This document shows positions 28,247-38,075 of a stretch of 64,000 nt of DNA, piece after piece (position 1 is the first letter of the stretch; each line of letters opens with the position of its first letter). The DNA comes from CAUZIZ01 sp965219855. Lineage in GTDB: Bacteria > Acidobacteriota > UBA6911 > RPQK01 > JAJDTT01. Under the pieces are notes generated by a model. It was not told the DNA's origin and did not search any database. It saw only the letters and a list, made by a program, of their open reading frames with translations. Both the position numbers and the translations under genes were made by a program. Location: positions 178,372 through 242,371 of the forward strand of contig CBDCOR010000001.1 of assembly GCA_965219855.1 (NCBI GenBank). Direction: 5' to 3'.

Positions 28247-30117
28247 TCCCAAAATAAGCGCAAGTTCGAAACTAGACCCCTTTGTCGGCTCCGAGGAGCC
28301 ATTTTGGAGACCTAAATTCTAAATTTCGGCGCGAAGTCACTCAGAACAGGCACGTCTTCAGCTGTCCTCCACGCCGATCGCTCAGGGAAAACGATTCTGC
28401 CCTCTTGGGGGGCGTTTGTAGAGACACCTCGCCCCAGCTCTGGCGACCCTCGGAGCTACTTTATCTCCTTTCAGTTTCAGGTAGCTGGCCGGTGTTTCAA
28501 CCACTTACTGCCTTCCAAGAGAAGACGGCTCCAACCATTGACATCCAGCAGCCGATAGACCAACTGTCGGCCCCTGCGCAAAATCTGGCAGGGCATTTCA
28601 ATGACCTCTCGCAGGAAACGGCGATACTCCATCTTCACCAGCTCTCGGGCTTGCAGTCGCGCCGGCAGCACCAACCCCATCCAGGCCTTCAGATTCCAGG
28701 CTTGAGCCGCAATCACCAGATAGGCCCAGTTGGCTACCAGCGTATCCGAGGGCATCCGCAGGGCCTCGACTCCGTTCTTGAGTTGTTCAATGACGTTCTC
28801 CTGGTTGCAGCGCCGGTTGTTTTCCCGTACGACTCCCGCCGTTCCCAACGTTCTGGCCGAGATATTGGTGACATAAAAGTGGTAGCGCGTCTGCGGCAGC
28901 AGCCGCTTCTGGCCTTTCTCGACCAGGATCGTCTTGCGCAAGATCACCATCCGATAGGTTCGCTTCGCTTTGCTCGGACGGTAGTCGATCTCCGCGATCT
29001 CTTCCCGTTCCAGCGTCAGCGTCTTGAACCCGCGTCTCTTGACAATCTCCGGCTTCACTTTGTCCCGCCGCTGGCGCCGCTTCTTCCCTTTTCCTTTCCC
29101 CTGGCTGGGGCGCCCCAGCTCTTTCCATCTCGCTTCTGGCAACGCCTCCGCCCACTTGACGAAGCTCGGATGGGCGTCGATCCCGAAGTCAAACTCCACG
29201 CCCGCCTCCGTCCAACGGTCAAAATGAGCCGTCAGCGAAAAATCCGTGTCCCCGCGCAGGCGCACCTTCCGAAAACCCGCCTCTCGAACCAGCTCGATAC
29301 TCCGATCCAGCCATTCGGCCGCTCCCTCATGAGAGGGACGGTTGCCCGAGCGGTTGACCGCATAGAGCACCTCTCCCGTATTGGCCAGCGTCACGATCAG
29401 CGGCGCATAGCCCCACTGCCCGTCGTAGCTGATCTCCATCCCTTCCTTGCATTCGCCGCTCGTGGGGGCCATCGTCCCATCCACGTCGATCTCCGCCCGT
29501 TGGAAGAAACGGGCCGGTTGTTGGGCCCAGACCTTGAGGCGGCTGGCATTGACGGCTTCCATCAGATCCACCACGTCGGGCGCGTCAAAGCGGCGCACAA
29601 AGTCTCCGGCCGTGCTGGGGGCGGGGATCTTCTCGGCTCCCACCGCCTCCAGGAAACTCACACTCTGACGTCGCAGTTCAATATCCTGATAGCGGGTCCC
29701 GCCCGTGGCCACGTTGTAGATCAGGCTCAGGACGTGGTCCGATTCGTGGTACGGTTGGTGGCGTTTGAGCAGCGTCACCGCCTGGTCAATGGCTTTCCCC
29801 AGCCCACTCCACTTCACCACCTGCTGCAGCAGCCCCAGACCACCGTAACTGACCGCACCCGTTTTCTCCGAGACCTCGTAGCTGATGACCTCGGGCGAGA
29901 GCACCGGTTTCGGGTCTTGACCGTTCCAGCTGGGGCTCAATCGCTGAGCAACCTCTGCTTCCCGTTTGCGGATGATTGCGCTATCCTTTTTCTTCACCTG
30001 AAATGCCTCCTTTCGGCTTGTTCTGAAGTTTCTTTGACAACCCCAGAATACCCGTCAGGTCTGGCATTTCAGGTGTTTACATGTGGTTTAGTCCACTTTC
30101 ATCCACTTCTTTTGGGA
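28247..30117 (-). mobile_element. IS1380-family insertion sequence, copy 3 (complete, 1871 bp)
   Basis: Same length and ends as copy 2, flanked by CTAG on both sides (28243-28246 and 30118-30121), so again a 4-bp CTAG target duplication. It differs from copy 2 by only a few bases in the parts compared: C for A near the left end (…GAAACTAGACC), C for T near the right end (ATCCACTTC), and AAG for AAT at codon 2. Inserted upstream of hyuA in a non-coding site. Confidence 0.95.
28477..29997 (-). CDS. IS1380-family DDE transposase (copy 3)
   Basis: 506 residues, identical in sequence to the copy 1 protein. GTG start after AGGAGG, with the same leader inverted repeat as copy 2. Intact. Confidence 0.95.
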   Translation of the reverse strand: MKKKDSAIIRKREAEVAQRLSPSWNGQDPKPVLSPEVISYEVSEKTGAVSYGGLGLLQQVVKWSGLGKAIDQAVTLLKRHQPYHESDHVLSLIYNVATGGTRYQDIELRRQSVSFLEAVGAEKIPAPSTAGDFVRRFDAPDVVDLMEAVNASRLKVWAQQPARFFQRAEIDVDGTMAPTSGECKEGMEISYDGQWGYAPLIVTLANTGEVLYAVNRSGNRPSHEGAAEWLDRSIELVREAGFRKVRLRGDTDFSLTAHFDRWTEAGVEFDFGIDAHPSFVKWAEALPEARWKELGRPSQGKGKGKKRRQRRDKVKPEIVKRRGFKTLTLEREEIAEIDYRPSKAKRTYRMVILRKTILVEKGQKRLLPQTRYHFYVTNISARTLGTAGVVRENNRRCNQENVIEQLKNGVEALRMPSDTLVANWAYLVIAAQAWNLKAWMGLVLPARLQARELVKMEYRRFLREVIEMPCQILRRGRQLVYRLLDVNGWSRLLLEGSKWLKHRPAT

Positions 30118-30143
30118 CTAGTAATGATCAGGGAGAACGGCGC

Positions 30144-30254
30144 CTACGGCGCCTCGTTACGAGTCGCGACCCCTCGTAGGGCTCGCAGGCCCCGACCGAG
30201 AATGCGCACCGGTTCTAATTCTGATTCATCGCGTCGCTTGATTGCCCGACTCAT
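30144..30254 (-). CDS. Possible small protein, 36 residues
   Basis: A short frame starting at ATG 30254, seven bases after AGGAG, and ending at TAG 30144-30146. The product is strongly basic (MSRAIKRRDESELEP, then RILGRGLRALRG). The ribosome-binding site is good, but the length is so small that the frame may be chance or the 5' remnant of a gene lost next to the IS1380 insertion. No family recognised. A GGCGCC-TAC-GGCGCC palindrome overlaps its end. Confidence 0.3.
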   Translation of the reverse strand: MSRAIKRRDESELEPVRILGRGLRALRGVATRNEAP

Positions 30255-30348
30255 AGCCGTTCTCCTGTCTCATAGACTTCCCTCTCTGCGCGTGTCGCCC
30301 GCCGAGCGCTGATGATGCGATCCCGTTCGCCACGCTCAACGGGGAATC

Positions 30349-31080
30349 TCAGATCCCGGCGAAGTTCGGCTGAAGCTTGCGAAACCCCTGTTGCTGCGCC
30401 CAGACATCCAGAGGGAGGGCGGCGAGCTCATCGACGTCGGGAATGGCAGCAATCTCCCGGGACAGGTCAATGCTGTGGAGGTAGGTGCGACAGGCGTCAC
30501 AGGCTACCACCTGGATGTGGTCAAAGCCGGATGCCGCATAGTGCGACATCCTCTTCTCATCGTCCTCTCCACAGGCTGCGCATTTTCCCCGTGGAAACGA
30601 CCACTCATCCAGGCAGAGAGAACAGACCAGCGTCAGGGCCTTCCCGTGGCCTTCAGGCCTCAGGACTGAAACTTGAGGTCGTTGCCCACACCGTGGACAT
30701 CGACCTGGAGAGGCAGCGGGCTCCGAATCCATCTTGATCGCATAGGGCTGCAAAAGGACTCTCGCGAAGAAGCTGTCGGGCGAGCAGGTGTCCACTTGAC
30801 TCCAGTAATCTTCGAGTGCCCTGCGAAGGCCGAACTCGTCCAGGGCGGAGGCCCGCTCCTGCATCGGCTGGGGACCGATTCTGCCAATCAAACCGATCAG
30901 TGGAGTATGAAAGTCAAGCAGGGCCGCTCGTTCTCCAACCTCCTGGAAGATATCTTGCTGGAACGCAACCAGTTCGGCAAAAAAAGCCAGGACCTCCTGG
31001 GAGGACGGGTAGCGATCAGAAAGGAATCTCGCTCGGGCTATCCGGCTGGCACTCAGCGCTTGGAAGTCTCTCGATACCAT
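30349..31080 (-). CDS. fdhE: Formate dehydrogenase accessory protein FdhE
   Basis: About 243 residues from ATG 31080; the frame is open further upstream only because it overlaps the gamma-subunit gene. FdhE is a cytoplasmic chaperone needed for activity of respiratory formate dehydrogenases. Four metal-binding cysteine pairs are visible: CPRCG, CSLC, CAACG and CDAC, typical of the rubredoxin-like FdhE fold. It is the last gene of the fdhA-B-C-E operon and overlaps gamma by 28 bp. Confidence 0.88.
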   Translation of the reverse strand: MVSRDFQALSASRIARARFLSDRYPSSQEVLAFFAELVAFQQDIFQEVGERAALLDFHTPLIGLIGRIGPQPMQERASALDEFGLRRALEDYWSQVDTCSPDSFFARVLLQPYAIKMDSEPAASPGRCPRCGQRPQVSVLRPEGHGKALTLVCSLCLDEWSFPRGKCAACGEDDEKRMSHYAASGFDHIQVVACDACRTYLHSIDLSREIAAIPDVDELAALPLDVWAQQQGFRKLQPNFAGI

Positions 31081-31676
31081 TTGGAATGATGAGAGGCCGC
31101 CCAGCGTGGGCCAACCCACCCATGGATCATCCCCCGGAAAGCCCCGGGAACTGCGGCGGTGCCCATATAGATGTGCACGATGATGGCTACCAGCGACAGG
31201 ACGGCGACGGCCGGATGAATCAGGATCGCGGCCAGGCTCAGCGATCGAGGCATGATGGCCGGCCACCACAAGACCAGTCCGCTTGCGAACAGAAGCAGGG
31301 TGCAGACGCACTGAGCCCAGAAGAGCATCTTTTGACCGGCGTTGAAGCGACCAGATTCAGGAAGACCGGATTCGTCGTGGACGGCATAGCGGTGGGCCTG
31401 GCGAAGCCACTTCTTGTCTTCCCCATCAAGCTTCATCTGGCGGGCCCAGTTGAGGAACATCAGTCCCAGGATCAGGCTGAAGAGAATCCCTCCCCAGGGA
31501 TGCCAGGCACGTACCGTGACGCCACCTCCAAAAACCGAGGACAGCCAATAGAGACGATGTGACCACAGGGCGAGCCCCGTCAACCCTGCATAAAGGAAAC
31601 TGAGTGCCGCCATCCAATGAACGGCGCGCTCGAAGAAACTGAAACGCTCGATCCTCTTCGGACCACTCTTAGCCAT
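31053..31676 (-). CDS. fdoI: Formate dehydrogenase gamma subunit (cytochrome b556)
   Basis: 207 residues from the ATG at 31676, which overlaps the beta-subunit stop by 8 bp. A four-helix membrane cytochrome b: helices around HWMAALSFLYAGLTGLALW, HPWGGILFSLILGLMFL, AQCVCTLLLFASGLVLWW and HPAVAVLSLVAIIVHIYMG, with His residues at helix ends that fit haem b ligation. It would pass electrons from the beta subunit to quinone in the inner membrane. Confidence 0.9.
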   Translation of the reverse strand: MAKSGPKRIERFSFFERAVHWMAALSFLYAGLTGLALWSHRLYWLSSVFGGGVTVRAWHPWGGILFSLILGLMFLNWARQMKLDGEDKKWLRQAHRYAVHDESGLPESGRFNAGQKMLFWAQCVCTLLLFASGLVLWWPAIMPRSLSLAAILIHPAVAVLSLVAIIVHIYMGTAAVPGAFRGMIHGWVGPRWAASHHSKWYRETSKR

Positions 31677-32460
31677 CAGATTCCTCCTTGGGACCATAGC
31701 GCAGGTAGTGGAAGAAGGTTCCCAACAAGCCTCCGATAAGGGCAGCATTACCCAACCACTTCAGCGGACCCTTCCAGAGCGCAACCGTCCAGGGTATCTG
31801 GGGATCCCTGGGGAGGCCATAGGCATCGACCCGGTCGGCCTGGGCCAGGACATAGAGCACGTTGGTCCCTCCGACGCCCGCTGGATTGTAGACGCCGGCC
31901 TGTTCGATGCCGTCGGCTTGCAGCGTCTCGACGCGACTCTCAGCCTCTGCCAAAAGGTCTTCCCGACTCCCGAAGGTCAGGCAATTGGTGGGGCAGGCCT
32001 TGATGCAGGCCGGCTCCAGTCCTACCGAGGTGCGATCGGAGCAGAGCGTACACTTGTACACCTTTTCCGTCTTGGGACTGAGTCTCGGAACATCGAAAGG
32101 ACAGCCCGTAATGCAGTAGCCACAGCCAATACAGACGTCGTGATCGAAGTCCACGATGCCGTTGTCTCTGACAAAGATGGCGCCCGGAGCCGGACACGCA
32201 GCCAGGCAGCCTGGATCGGCGCAGTGCATGCACTGGTACTTGGACATGAACCACGATATCTGACCGTCTCGCTCTTCTTCGGTGAACTTGATCAGGTTCC
32301 AGAACTCGTGGTCCAGATCGGGCTTGGTCTGATAGGTCCCGGGCAGATCGCTCAGGGTAAATTCATGATCATTCCATTCCTGGCAGGCGACTTCACAAGC
32401 CTTGCAGCCGATGCAGGTGGTCGTATCGATTAGCTTGGCGACGATCTGGGATCCACTCAA
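31669..32460 (-). CDS. fdoH: Formate dehydrogenase beta subunit, 4x[4Fe-4S] ferredoxin with membrane anchor
   Basis: 263 residues. It has four Cys clusters for [4Fe-4S] centres (CIGCKACEVAC, CMHCADPGCLAAC, CIGCGYCITGC, CTLCSDR…CIKAC) and a C-terminal membrane helix (WLGNAALIGGLLGTFFHYL). It relays electrons from the periplasmic alpha subunit to the gamma cytochrome. The start lies 4 bp after the alpha-subunit stop. Full length, intact. Confidence 0.93.
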   Translation of the reverse strand: MSGSQIVAKLIDTTTCIGCKACEVACQEWNDHEFTLSDLPGTYQTKPDLDHEFWNLIKFTEEERDGQISWFMSKYQCMHCADPGCLAACPAPGAIFVRDNGIVDFDHDVCIGCGYCITGCPFDVPRLSPKTEKVYKCTLCSDRTSVGLEPACIKACPTNCLTFGSREDLLAEAESRVETLQADGIEQAGVYNPAGVGGTNVLYVLAQADRVDAYGLPRDPQIPWTVALWKGPLKWLGNAALIGGLLGTFFHYLRYGPKEESDG

Positions 32461-32464
32461 GGGT

Positions 32465-35400
32465 CTATACCTTCTCCAAGTTCACCAGGAAGCCTTTGTA
32501 TTCCGGCGTTCCCGAGTTTGGATCCATGACTGAGGGACTGAGGTTGTTCACCAAAGGACCCGTGACACGACCCAGGAAACCCCAATGGATGGGTAATCCG
32601 ACATGATAGACCGTCTTGCCGTCGACCGTGAGTCCCCGCATTCTACGGGTCACCAGAGCTCGACCCTCCACAGCACCTCGTGCTGAAGTAACACGGACCA
32701 AGTCTCCGCTAGCGATACTCTTCTCGTCGGCAAGCGCCTGTGACAACTCGACGAAGAAGCTCGGCTGCAGTTCGGAGGTGGCGTCGACGTTCTTTGTCCA
32801 GTAGTGAAAATGCTCGGTCAAGCGATAGGTAATCGCCACGAAGGGAAACTGTGCGCGGGATCCCAATGTGTCCAGGTCGCTCTTGTAAATGAGAGCTGCC
32901 GGATTTCGGCTGACCTTCGGATGCATGGGGTTGTCGACGGGCGATTCGACCGGCTCGTAGTGTTCCGGAAAAGGGCCTTCGGCGAAATCAGGGGTAAACA
33001 GCTTGGCTGCTCCCTCTCGCAGCATAATGAAAGAACCAAAGGAGTCGGGAGAGGCGTCACTCCTGTAATCGGGAACATCTCCCTTCCAGCGCTTTCCGTC
33101 CCATCTGATGCCAGACCGGGTGGAATCCCAGGGCTGCCCCTTTTCATCGGCCGAGGCCCGGTTGTACAGGACCCGGCGGTTGGCCGGCCAGCTCCAAGCC
33201 CACTCGTGGTGAAATCCCAACCCACTGGGGTCTTGCCGGCTGCGCCGTGCCATCATGTTGCCGGCCTCGGTGAAGGATCCTGAATAGAGCCAGTTGCCAC
33301 AGAGGGTGGAGCCATCATTCTTCAGCTGTCCGAACCCATCGACCTGCTTCCCACTGTCGACGTATCCCCCACTGATCTCCTTTGCCACCTCCACCAGTGA
33401 CGGAGAGGTCTGATTAGCGTAGTCCCAGGTCATGTCGAGCAGCGATTCGGGAGAGGTTCCTCCCTCGATTCGATAGAGCTCCCGCAGCCGCAGGAAAACC
33501 CGGGCAATGATCTCCTGATCCCTCTTGGCCTCGCCCGGTGGATCCAGGGCCGCTTCCTTCCACTGAAGCCAGCGGGAGGAGTTGACGAAGGTTCCATCCT
33601 TCTCGGCAAAACACCCTGCCGGAAGCAGGAGTACCTCGGTGTCTATATCCTCCGGATCCAACTTCGACGAATAGTACTCTCCAGCCAGCTGGCTGGCCTT
33701 CCAGAAGGACGAGGTCTCGGTTTCAAAGCACTCAGACACGATAAGCCACTTCAGCTTGCCCAGTGCTGAGAGCATCTTTCCCGTGTTGGGGCCTCCTGCC
33801 ACCGGATTCATACCGAATGAGATGAGCCCCTCGATCTTGCTCTCATACATCTTGTCGAAGATATGGCCCCAGCTGTGATTCTGCTCGGGACCGATTTTGG
33901 GTAGGTTGTGGTAGCCAAAGTCATTCGCCTTGGTGGCGGCAGCACCATAATAGGCCTTCAGCAGACTCACCATGAACTTCGAGGTATTGGACCAGTAGTT
34001 CATCGCGTCCGGGCGCAGAGGGCGTGGCGAGTTCTCGTCGTTGTACTTCCGAAGCGAGGTCTGAGAGGCCTTCGGAACCTTGAGGTACCCAGGCAGCATG
34101 TTCCAGGCACCCAGATCGGTGGCACCCTGGATGTTGGAATGGCCGCGCTGGGCATTGACACCCCCTCCTGGCACGCCGATGTTCCCTAGGAGTAACTGCA
34201 GCATGGCAGCGGCATGGATGAGCTGAACCGAGTGACTGTGCTGGGTCCAACCTAGCGCGTAGAGGATCGTACCTCTGCGGTCCGCCCTGCCACTGGAGCA
34301 GATGATCTCGGCGGCACCGAGAAACTCCTCCGCAGTGCACCCACAGATGGATGCGACCTTCTCGGGAGTGTAGCGGGAGTAGTGTTTCTTCATCAGTTGA
34401 AACACGCTATGAGGGTGCTCCAACTTGGGATCCGTCTTGGCGTATCCCCGGAAGTCCAGCTGGTATTGCCAGGTCGACTTGTCGTAGCGCTCCTCCTGAG
34501 CATCCCAGCCACTGAACAGCCCATCGGCAAAGCCGAAGTCCTCGCGGACCAGGAAGGGCGCATTCGTGTGCAAGCGCACATATTCTTCGTGGTAAAGACC
34601 CTGCTCCAGAGAATACCGGATCAAGCCGCCCAGAAAGGCAATGTCGCTTCCGGCACGGATCTGGGTGTAATAGTCTGAAACGGCTGCTGTTCGATTGAAG
34701 CGCGGATCGATGCAGACCAACTTGGCCTTGCGATTCTTCTTGGCCTCTATCGCGAAGCGAAAGCCCACCGGATGATTCTCAGCGGGATTCCCCCCCATGA
34801 TCAGGACCACGTCGCAGTTGGCAACGTCGGTCCAGCCATTGGTCATGGCTCCGCGGCCAAAGGTGGCGGCCAGACTGGCCACCGTGGGGCCGTGTCAAAG
34901 CCGAGCCTGGTTTTCGTAGGCCTGAATACCCAGACCGAAACGGAGTTTACCTAGCAGGTAGTTGATCTCGTTGGTGTCGGTACAACCGCCGATCAGGGCC
35001 AGGTTGGGGAGTCTATTGACGGTTCTTCCTTCAGGGTCCTGGGCTTCGAATCCCTTGTCCCGAGTGTCCTTGATGAGGCGGGCCATTCGATCAATTGCCT
35101 CGTCCCAGGGGATGACCTTCCATTCCTTGGCACCGGGCGCCCGGTGAAGCGGCCGGGTGAGGCGCCGTTCGTTCACGATGAACTGCTTCAGCGAGATTCC
35201 CTTGGGACAGAGCGTACCGCGATTGACAGGACTGTCGGGATCACCTTCAACATGAACCACTGTCGGCTTCACGTTCTTGGACTTGTCTCCCAGGGTGTGG
35301 ATGACCACGCTGCAACCCACGGCACAGTAAGGACAGACACTGTGCGTCTGCGTGGTACGGGATATCTTCAGCTCCCTGACCTGTGCCGAGGCCCGGGCCA

Positions 35401-35482
35401 GATCGAAACCGAAGCCGGTAGCCGTTAGAGTAGCCCCTGATTTCAGGAAGCCACGCCTGGAAATGGATGAAGATTCGGTCAC
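32465..35482 (-). CDS. fdoG: Respiratory formate dehydrogenase alpha subunit, selenocysteine, Tat-exported
   Basis: 1005 residues when the in-frame TGA at 34895-34897 is read as selenocysteine (residue 196). N-terminal Tat signal (ISRRGFLKSGATLTATG), an iron-sulfur motif CPYCAVGC, then the molybdopterin domains of the FdnG/FdoG type. Around the TGA the sequence is ENQARL-U-HGPTVASLA, almost the same as in E. coli FdnG, which carries Sec there. A GC-rich hairpin starts 10 bases after the TGA. Oxidises formate to CO2 in the periplasm and feeds quinone through the beta and gamma subunits. Gene-callers that treat TGA as stop will split it into two. Confidence 0.95.
34862..34884 (-). promoter_or_regulatory. 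SECIS-like hairpin of fdoG
   Basis: On the coding strand, just after the Sec TGA, GGTGGCC-AGTCT-GGCCGCCACC can form a stem of about ten pairs with one bulge, and the loop carries GU. Size, spacing and loop resemble bacterial SECIS elements that bind SelB. Confidence 0.75.
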
Positions 35483-35691
35483 TACGTTACTCTACTCCGG
35501 GGCTAGAAAACGATCGCCTGATCGGGCAACCGAATGCAGATTCATTCTAGACGGCCCTACAGGTTTGTCAAACAGTCCCAGCGACGACGTTTACTAGGGC
35601 GGAAGGTCGCCAGCCCTCCAATCCCCAGTGGTTCTCGCCCGCCGGGGACCATTCCGATCCTGGGACCCGATTCCGTGTTAACATTCTGGCG
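35483..35691. other. Divergent promoter region of the two formate dehydrogenase operons
   Basis: About 210 bp separate the two divergently transcribed formate dehydrogenase operons. I could not call a confident -35/-10 pair or operator by eye. The arrangement allows joint control of both enzymes from one region. Confidence 0.5.
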
Positions 35692-37371
35692 ATGGTCAAC
35701 CCCAGCGATGAGGAGCTCGTCGAGCATTGGTTGGATGAGCCAGCTCCTCTACTTCCCCTGCTGCACGCCTTCCACGATCGAGACGGACATCTTTCTTCGG
35801 AGGCCATAAGAGCCGTTTCGAAAGGACTCAAGATTCCGCTAGCCGACCTCTGGGGTACCATTACCTTCTACCACCACTTCTCACGCTCGTCACCCGGCCA
35901 AAGCCTTCCTCGGGTCTGCACCGGTCCCATCTGCAAGTACCACGGCGCCGACCAACTCCTGGAGAGCTTGGAGGGGGCGGCCCCGATGCCCTGCGCCGGA
36001 CTCTGCGACCATCCGATCCCAGTCATCCGTGGGGATCAGGTTCTGGTTGGCCTCACGAGAGACGATTTACGGCAACAGCCCACCCCGATTCCGGCGGCCA
36101 ACCCGGGTGGTTTGGAGGAATGCGTTTTTGCGGCGATCCGCGAGCCCAATCGACAAATCCTGACAGGATATCGCGACACAGGAGGTTACGAAGGTCTACT
36201 GCGCGCCTTGAACGAGATGACTCCCTCTCAGGTGCTCGACCAGATCCACGGAAGTGGGCTGGCTGGACGCGGAGGCGCCGGCTTTCCGACTGGTCGCAAA
36301 TGGCAGGCGGTATCGGACGCACCAGATACCCCGAAAACAATTGTCTGCAACGCCGACGAAGGGGAGCCTGGCTGCTTCAAAGACCGGGCTATCATGGACT
36401 ATGACCCCCATGCGGTTATCGAGGGGATGCTGATAGCCGGCTATGCCACCGGGGCCAGCCGCGGCTTTATCTATCTGCGCTACGAATACCCCGAGACTGA
36501 GAGGACGCTTTCGAGGGGCCTGGTTGAGGCACAGAAGGCTGACCTGCTGGGAGACAACATCCAAGGGGGTGGCTTCTCGTTCCACATCTATTTGCGCCGT
36601 GGCGCCGGAGCCTATATCTGCGGGGAGGAGACATCACTGTTGAACAGCCTCGAAGGAAAGCACCCCTATCCTCGCAATCGTCCACCCTATCCCGTAACCC
36701 ATGGCTTCGAGGATCTGCCAACGGCAGTCAACAACGTTGAAACACTGGTCTCCGTGCCTCAGATCCTGCGCCGTGGAGCGGAGTGGTATCAGGGCCTGGG
36801 CCAAAACGGGCAAGCTGGCACCAAGGTCATCAGCCTCTCGGGTGACATTCAAAGGCCGGGAAACTATGAGGTGCCCCTCGGCTTTCCCTTGAACACCCTG
36901 CTCCATGACTGGGCCGGAGGACCTGCTCCCGGTCGCTCCATTCAGGCGGTCACGATGGCGGGACTCTCGGGCGGTTTCCTCGCAGGAGGTGACCTGGACG
37001 TCACTTTGGACGAACCCGGGATTCGGAGTAAGGGTTCCTTCCTGGGAGCCGGCGGAATCATGGTATTCGACGACACCCGTGACATGGTCGAGATGGCACA
37101 CCAAGCCATGGAATTCTTCGCGGAGGAATCTTGTGGTAAATGCTTCCCCTGTCGAATTGGGACCCAGCGTTTGACCGAGCGACTCGCGGGCTGCCATGGA
37201 CCAGGCGACCCGAGCGACTGGATGGCCGAAGTCGCGGACCTGGGCCGTACAATGAAGTCTATTAGCGCTTGCGGACTGGGGATGGCAGCACCTCTGATCA
37301 CCGAGAGTCTGATGAAGTACTTTCCAGAGCAGGTCGTAGAACACGTAGAACAGCGAAGGGAAACCGTATGA
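35692..37371 (+). CDS. NuoE-NuoF fusion, NAD-linked formate dehydrogenase diaphorase subunit
   Basis: 559 residues. Residues 1-125 are NuoE-like, with the [2Fe-2S] cysteines in CTGPIC and CAGLC. From about 150 it is NuoF-like: GLAGRGGAGFPTGRKW for NADH/FMN binding, CNADEGEPGCFKDR and GAGAYICGEETSLLNS, and near the end the [4Fe-4S] motif SCGKCFPCRIG. It would exchange electrons between FMN/NAD(H) and the Fe-S subunit. Its stop overlaps the next start (ATGA). In the FdsB and HydB families such fusions pair with formate dehydrogenase or hydrogenase; the Moco gene downstream decides for formate here. Confidence 0.9.
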   Translation: MVNPSDEELVEHWLDEPAPLLPLLHAFHDRDGHLSSEAIRAVSKGLKIPLADLWGTITFYHHFSRSSPGQSLPRVCTGPICKYHGADQLLESLEGAAPMPCAGLCDHPIPVIRGDQVLVGLTRDDLRQQPTPIPAANPGGLEECVFAAIREPNRQILTGYRDTGGYEGLLRALNEMTPSQVLDQIHGSGLAGRGGAGFPTGRKWQAVSDAPDTPKTIVCNADEGEPGCFKDRAIMDYDPHAVIEGMLIAGYATGASRGFIYLRYEYPETERTLSRGLVEAQKADLLGDNIQGGGFSFHIYLRRGAGAYICGEETSLLNSLEGKHPYPRNRPPYPVTHGFEDLPTAVNNVETLVSVPQILRRGAEWYQGLGQNGQAGTKVISLSGDIQRPGNYEVPLGFPLNTLLHDWAGGPAPGRSIQAVTMAGLSGGFLAGGDLDVTLDEPGIRSKGSFLGAGGIMVFDDTRDMVEMAHQAMEFFAEESCGKCFPCRIGTQRLTERLAGCHGPGDPSDWMAEVADLGRTMKSISACGLGMAAPLITESLMKYFPEQVVEHVEQRRETV

Positions 37372-38075
37372 GCGACGAGGCCGGCAGCCCTCTGCCGACG
37401 GTCGAGCTGGACGGAGAGAAGATCTCGTTCACCGAGGGAGAAACCCTCTACGAGATTGCCTCGCGCCGCGGTCAAGAGATTCCCACACTCTGCTACGATC
37501 CCCGATTGAAGGCCTTCGGCAGCTGCCGCCTCTGCGTGGTCGAGGTAGAGGGTATCCGGAACCCAGTGGCTTCTTGTACCACGCAGGCTACCGCGGGCAT
37601 GGTGGTGCGAACCAAGACCGAGACGGTTGAGGCTCTGCGAAAGATCTTGTTGGAAATGGTGGTGTCCGAGAACCGGGAGGTCGAGGTCCATCCCCTCCGC
37701 GGGTATGCGTCCCAGGAACTGCATCATCTGGTGGAGAAGTACCAGGCGCGAACCGGACGCTTCTCGGGGGAGCAATCGGGGTCAAGTTTTCTCGAGGACG
37801 ATAACCCTTTCATCCTGCGAGACTACGACCTCTGCATTTCTTGCAATCGTTGTGTCCGGGTGTGCGCTGAGCGGGAAGGTGACTACGCTATCAGCATCAT
37901 GAATCGTGGATTCCACACTCGAATCACGACTGAATTCAATGGAGATCTGAGAGACTCGGCCTGCACCTTCTGCGGCCAATGCGTTCAGACCTGTCCCACC
38001 GGTGCTCTAGCCGATCGGAAGGCGTTGGCTGCGGTAGAAGAGAGCACCTCGCGTGAAAAGGAATCAGCACCATGA
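37368..38075 (+). CDS. NuoG-like iron-sulfur subunit of NAD-linked formate dehydrogenase
   Basis: 235 residues from the ATG overlapping the previous stop. It contains a plant-type [2Fe-2S] domain (CYDPRLKAFGSCRLCVVEV…CTTQ), a HxxxCxxC-like segment region (residues ~105-130), and two [4Fe-4S] clusters (CISCNRCVRVC and CTFCGQCVQTCPTGAL). This equals the N-terminal third of NuoG or of FdsA, here as a separate protein. It carries electrons between the molybdenum/tungsten subunit and the NuoEF subunit. Its stop overlaps the next ATG (ATGA). Confidence 0.9.
   Translation: MSDEAGSPLPTVELDGEKISFTEGETLYEIASRRGQEIPTLCYDPRLKAFGSCRLCVVEVEGIRNPVASCTTQATAGMVVRTKTETVEALRKILLEMVVSENREVEVHPLRGYASQELHHLVEKYQARTGRFSGEQSGSSFLEDDNPFILRDYDLCISCNRCVRVCAEREGDYAISIMNRGFHTRITTEFNGDLRDSACTFCGQCVQTCPTGALADRKALAAVEESTSREKESAP

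Noticed and set aside
34895..34897. TGA as the true end of a 195-residue formate dehydrogenase fragment
   Set aside because: The frame continues with the exact FdnG-type sequence and a SECIS-like hairpin, so this is selenocysteine and not a nonsense codon. The same holds for 38495-38497.
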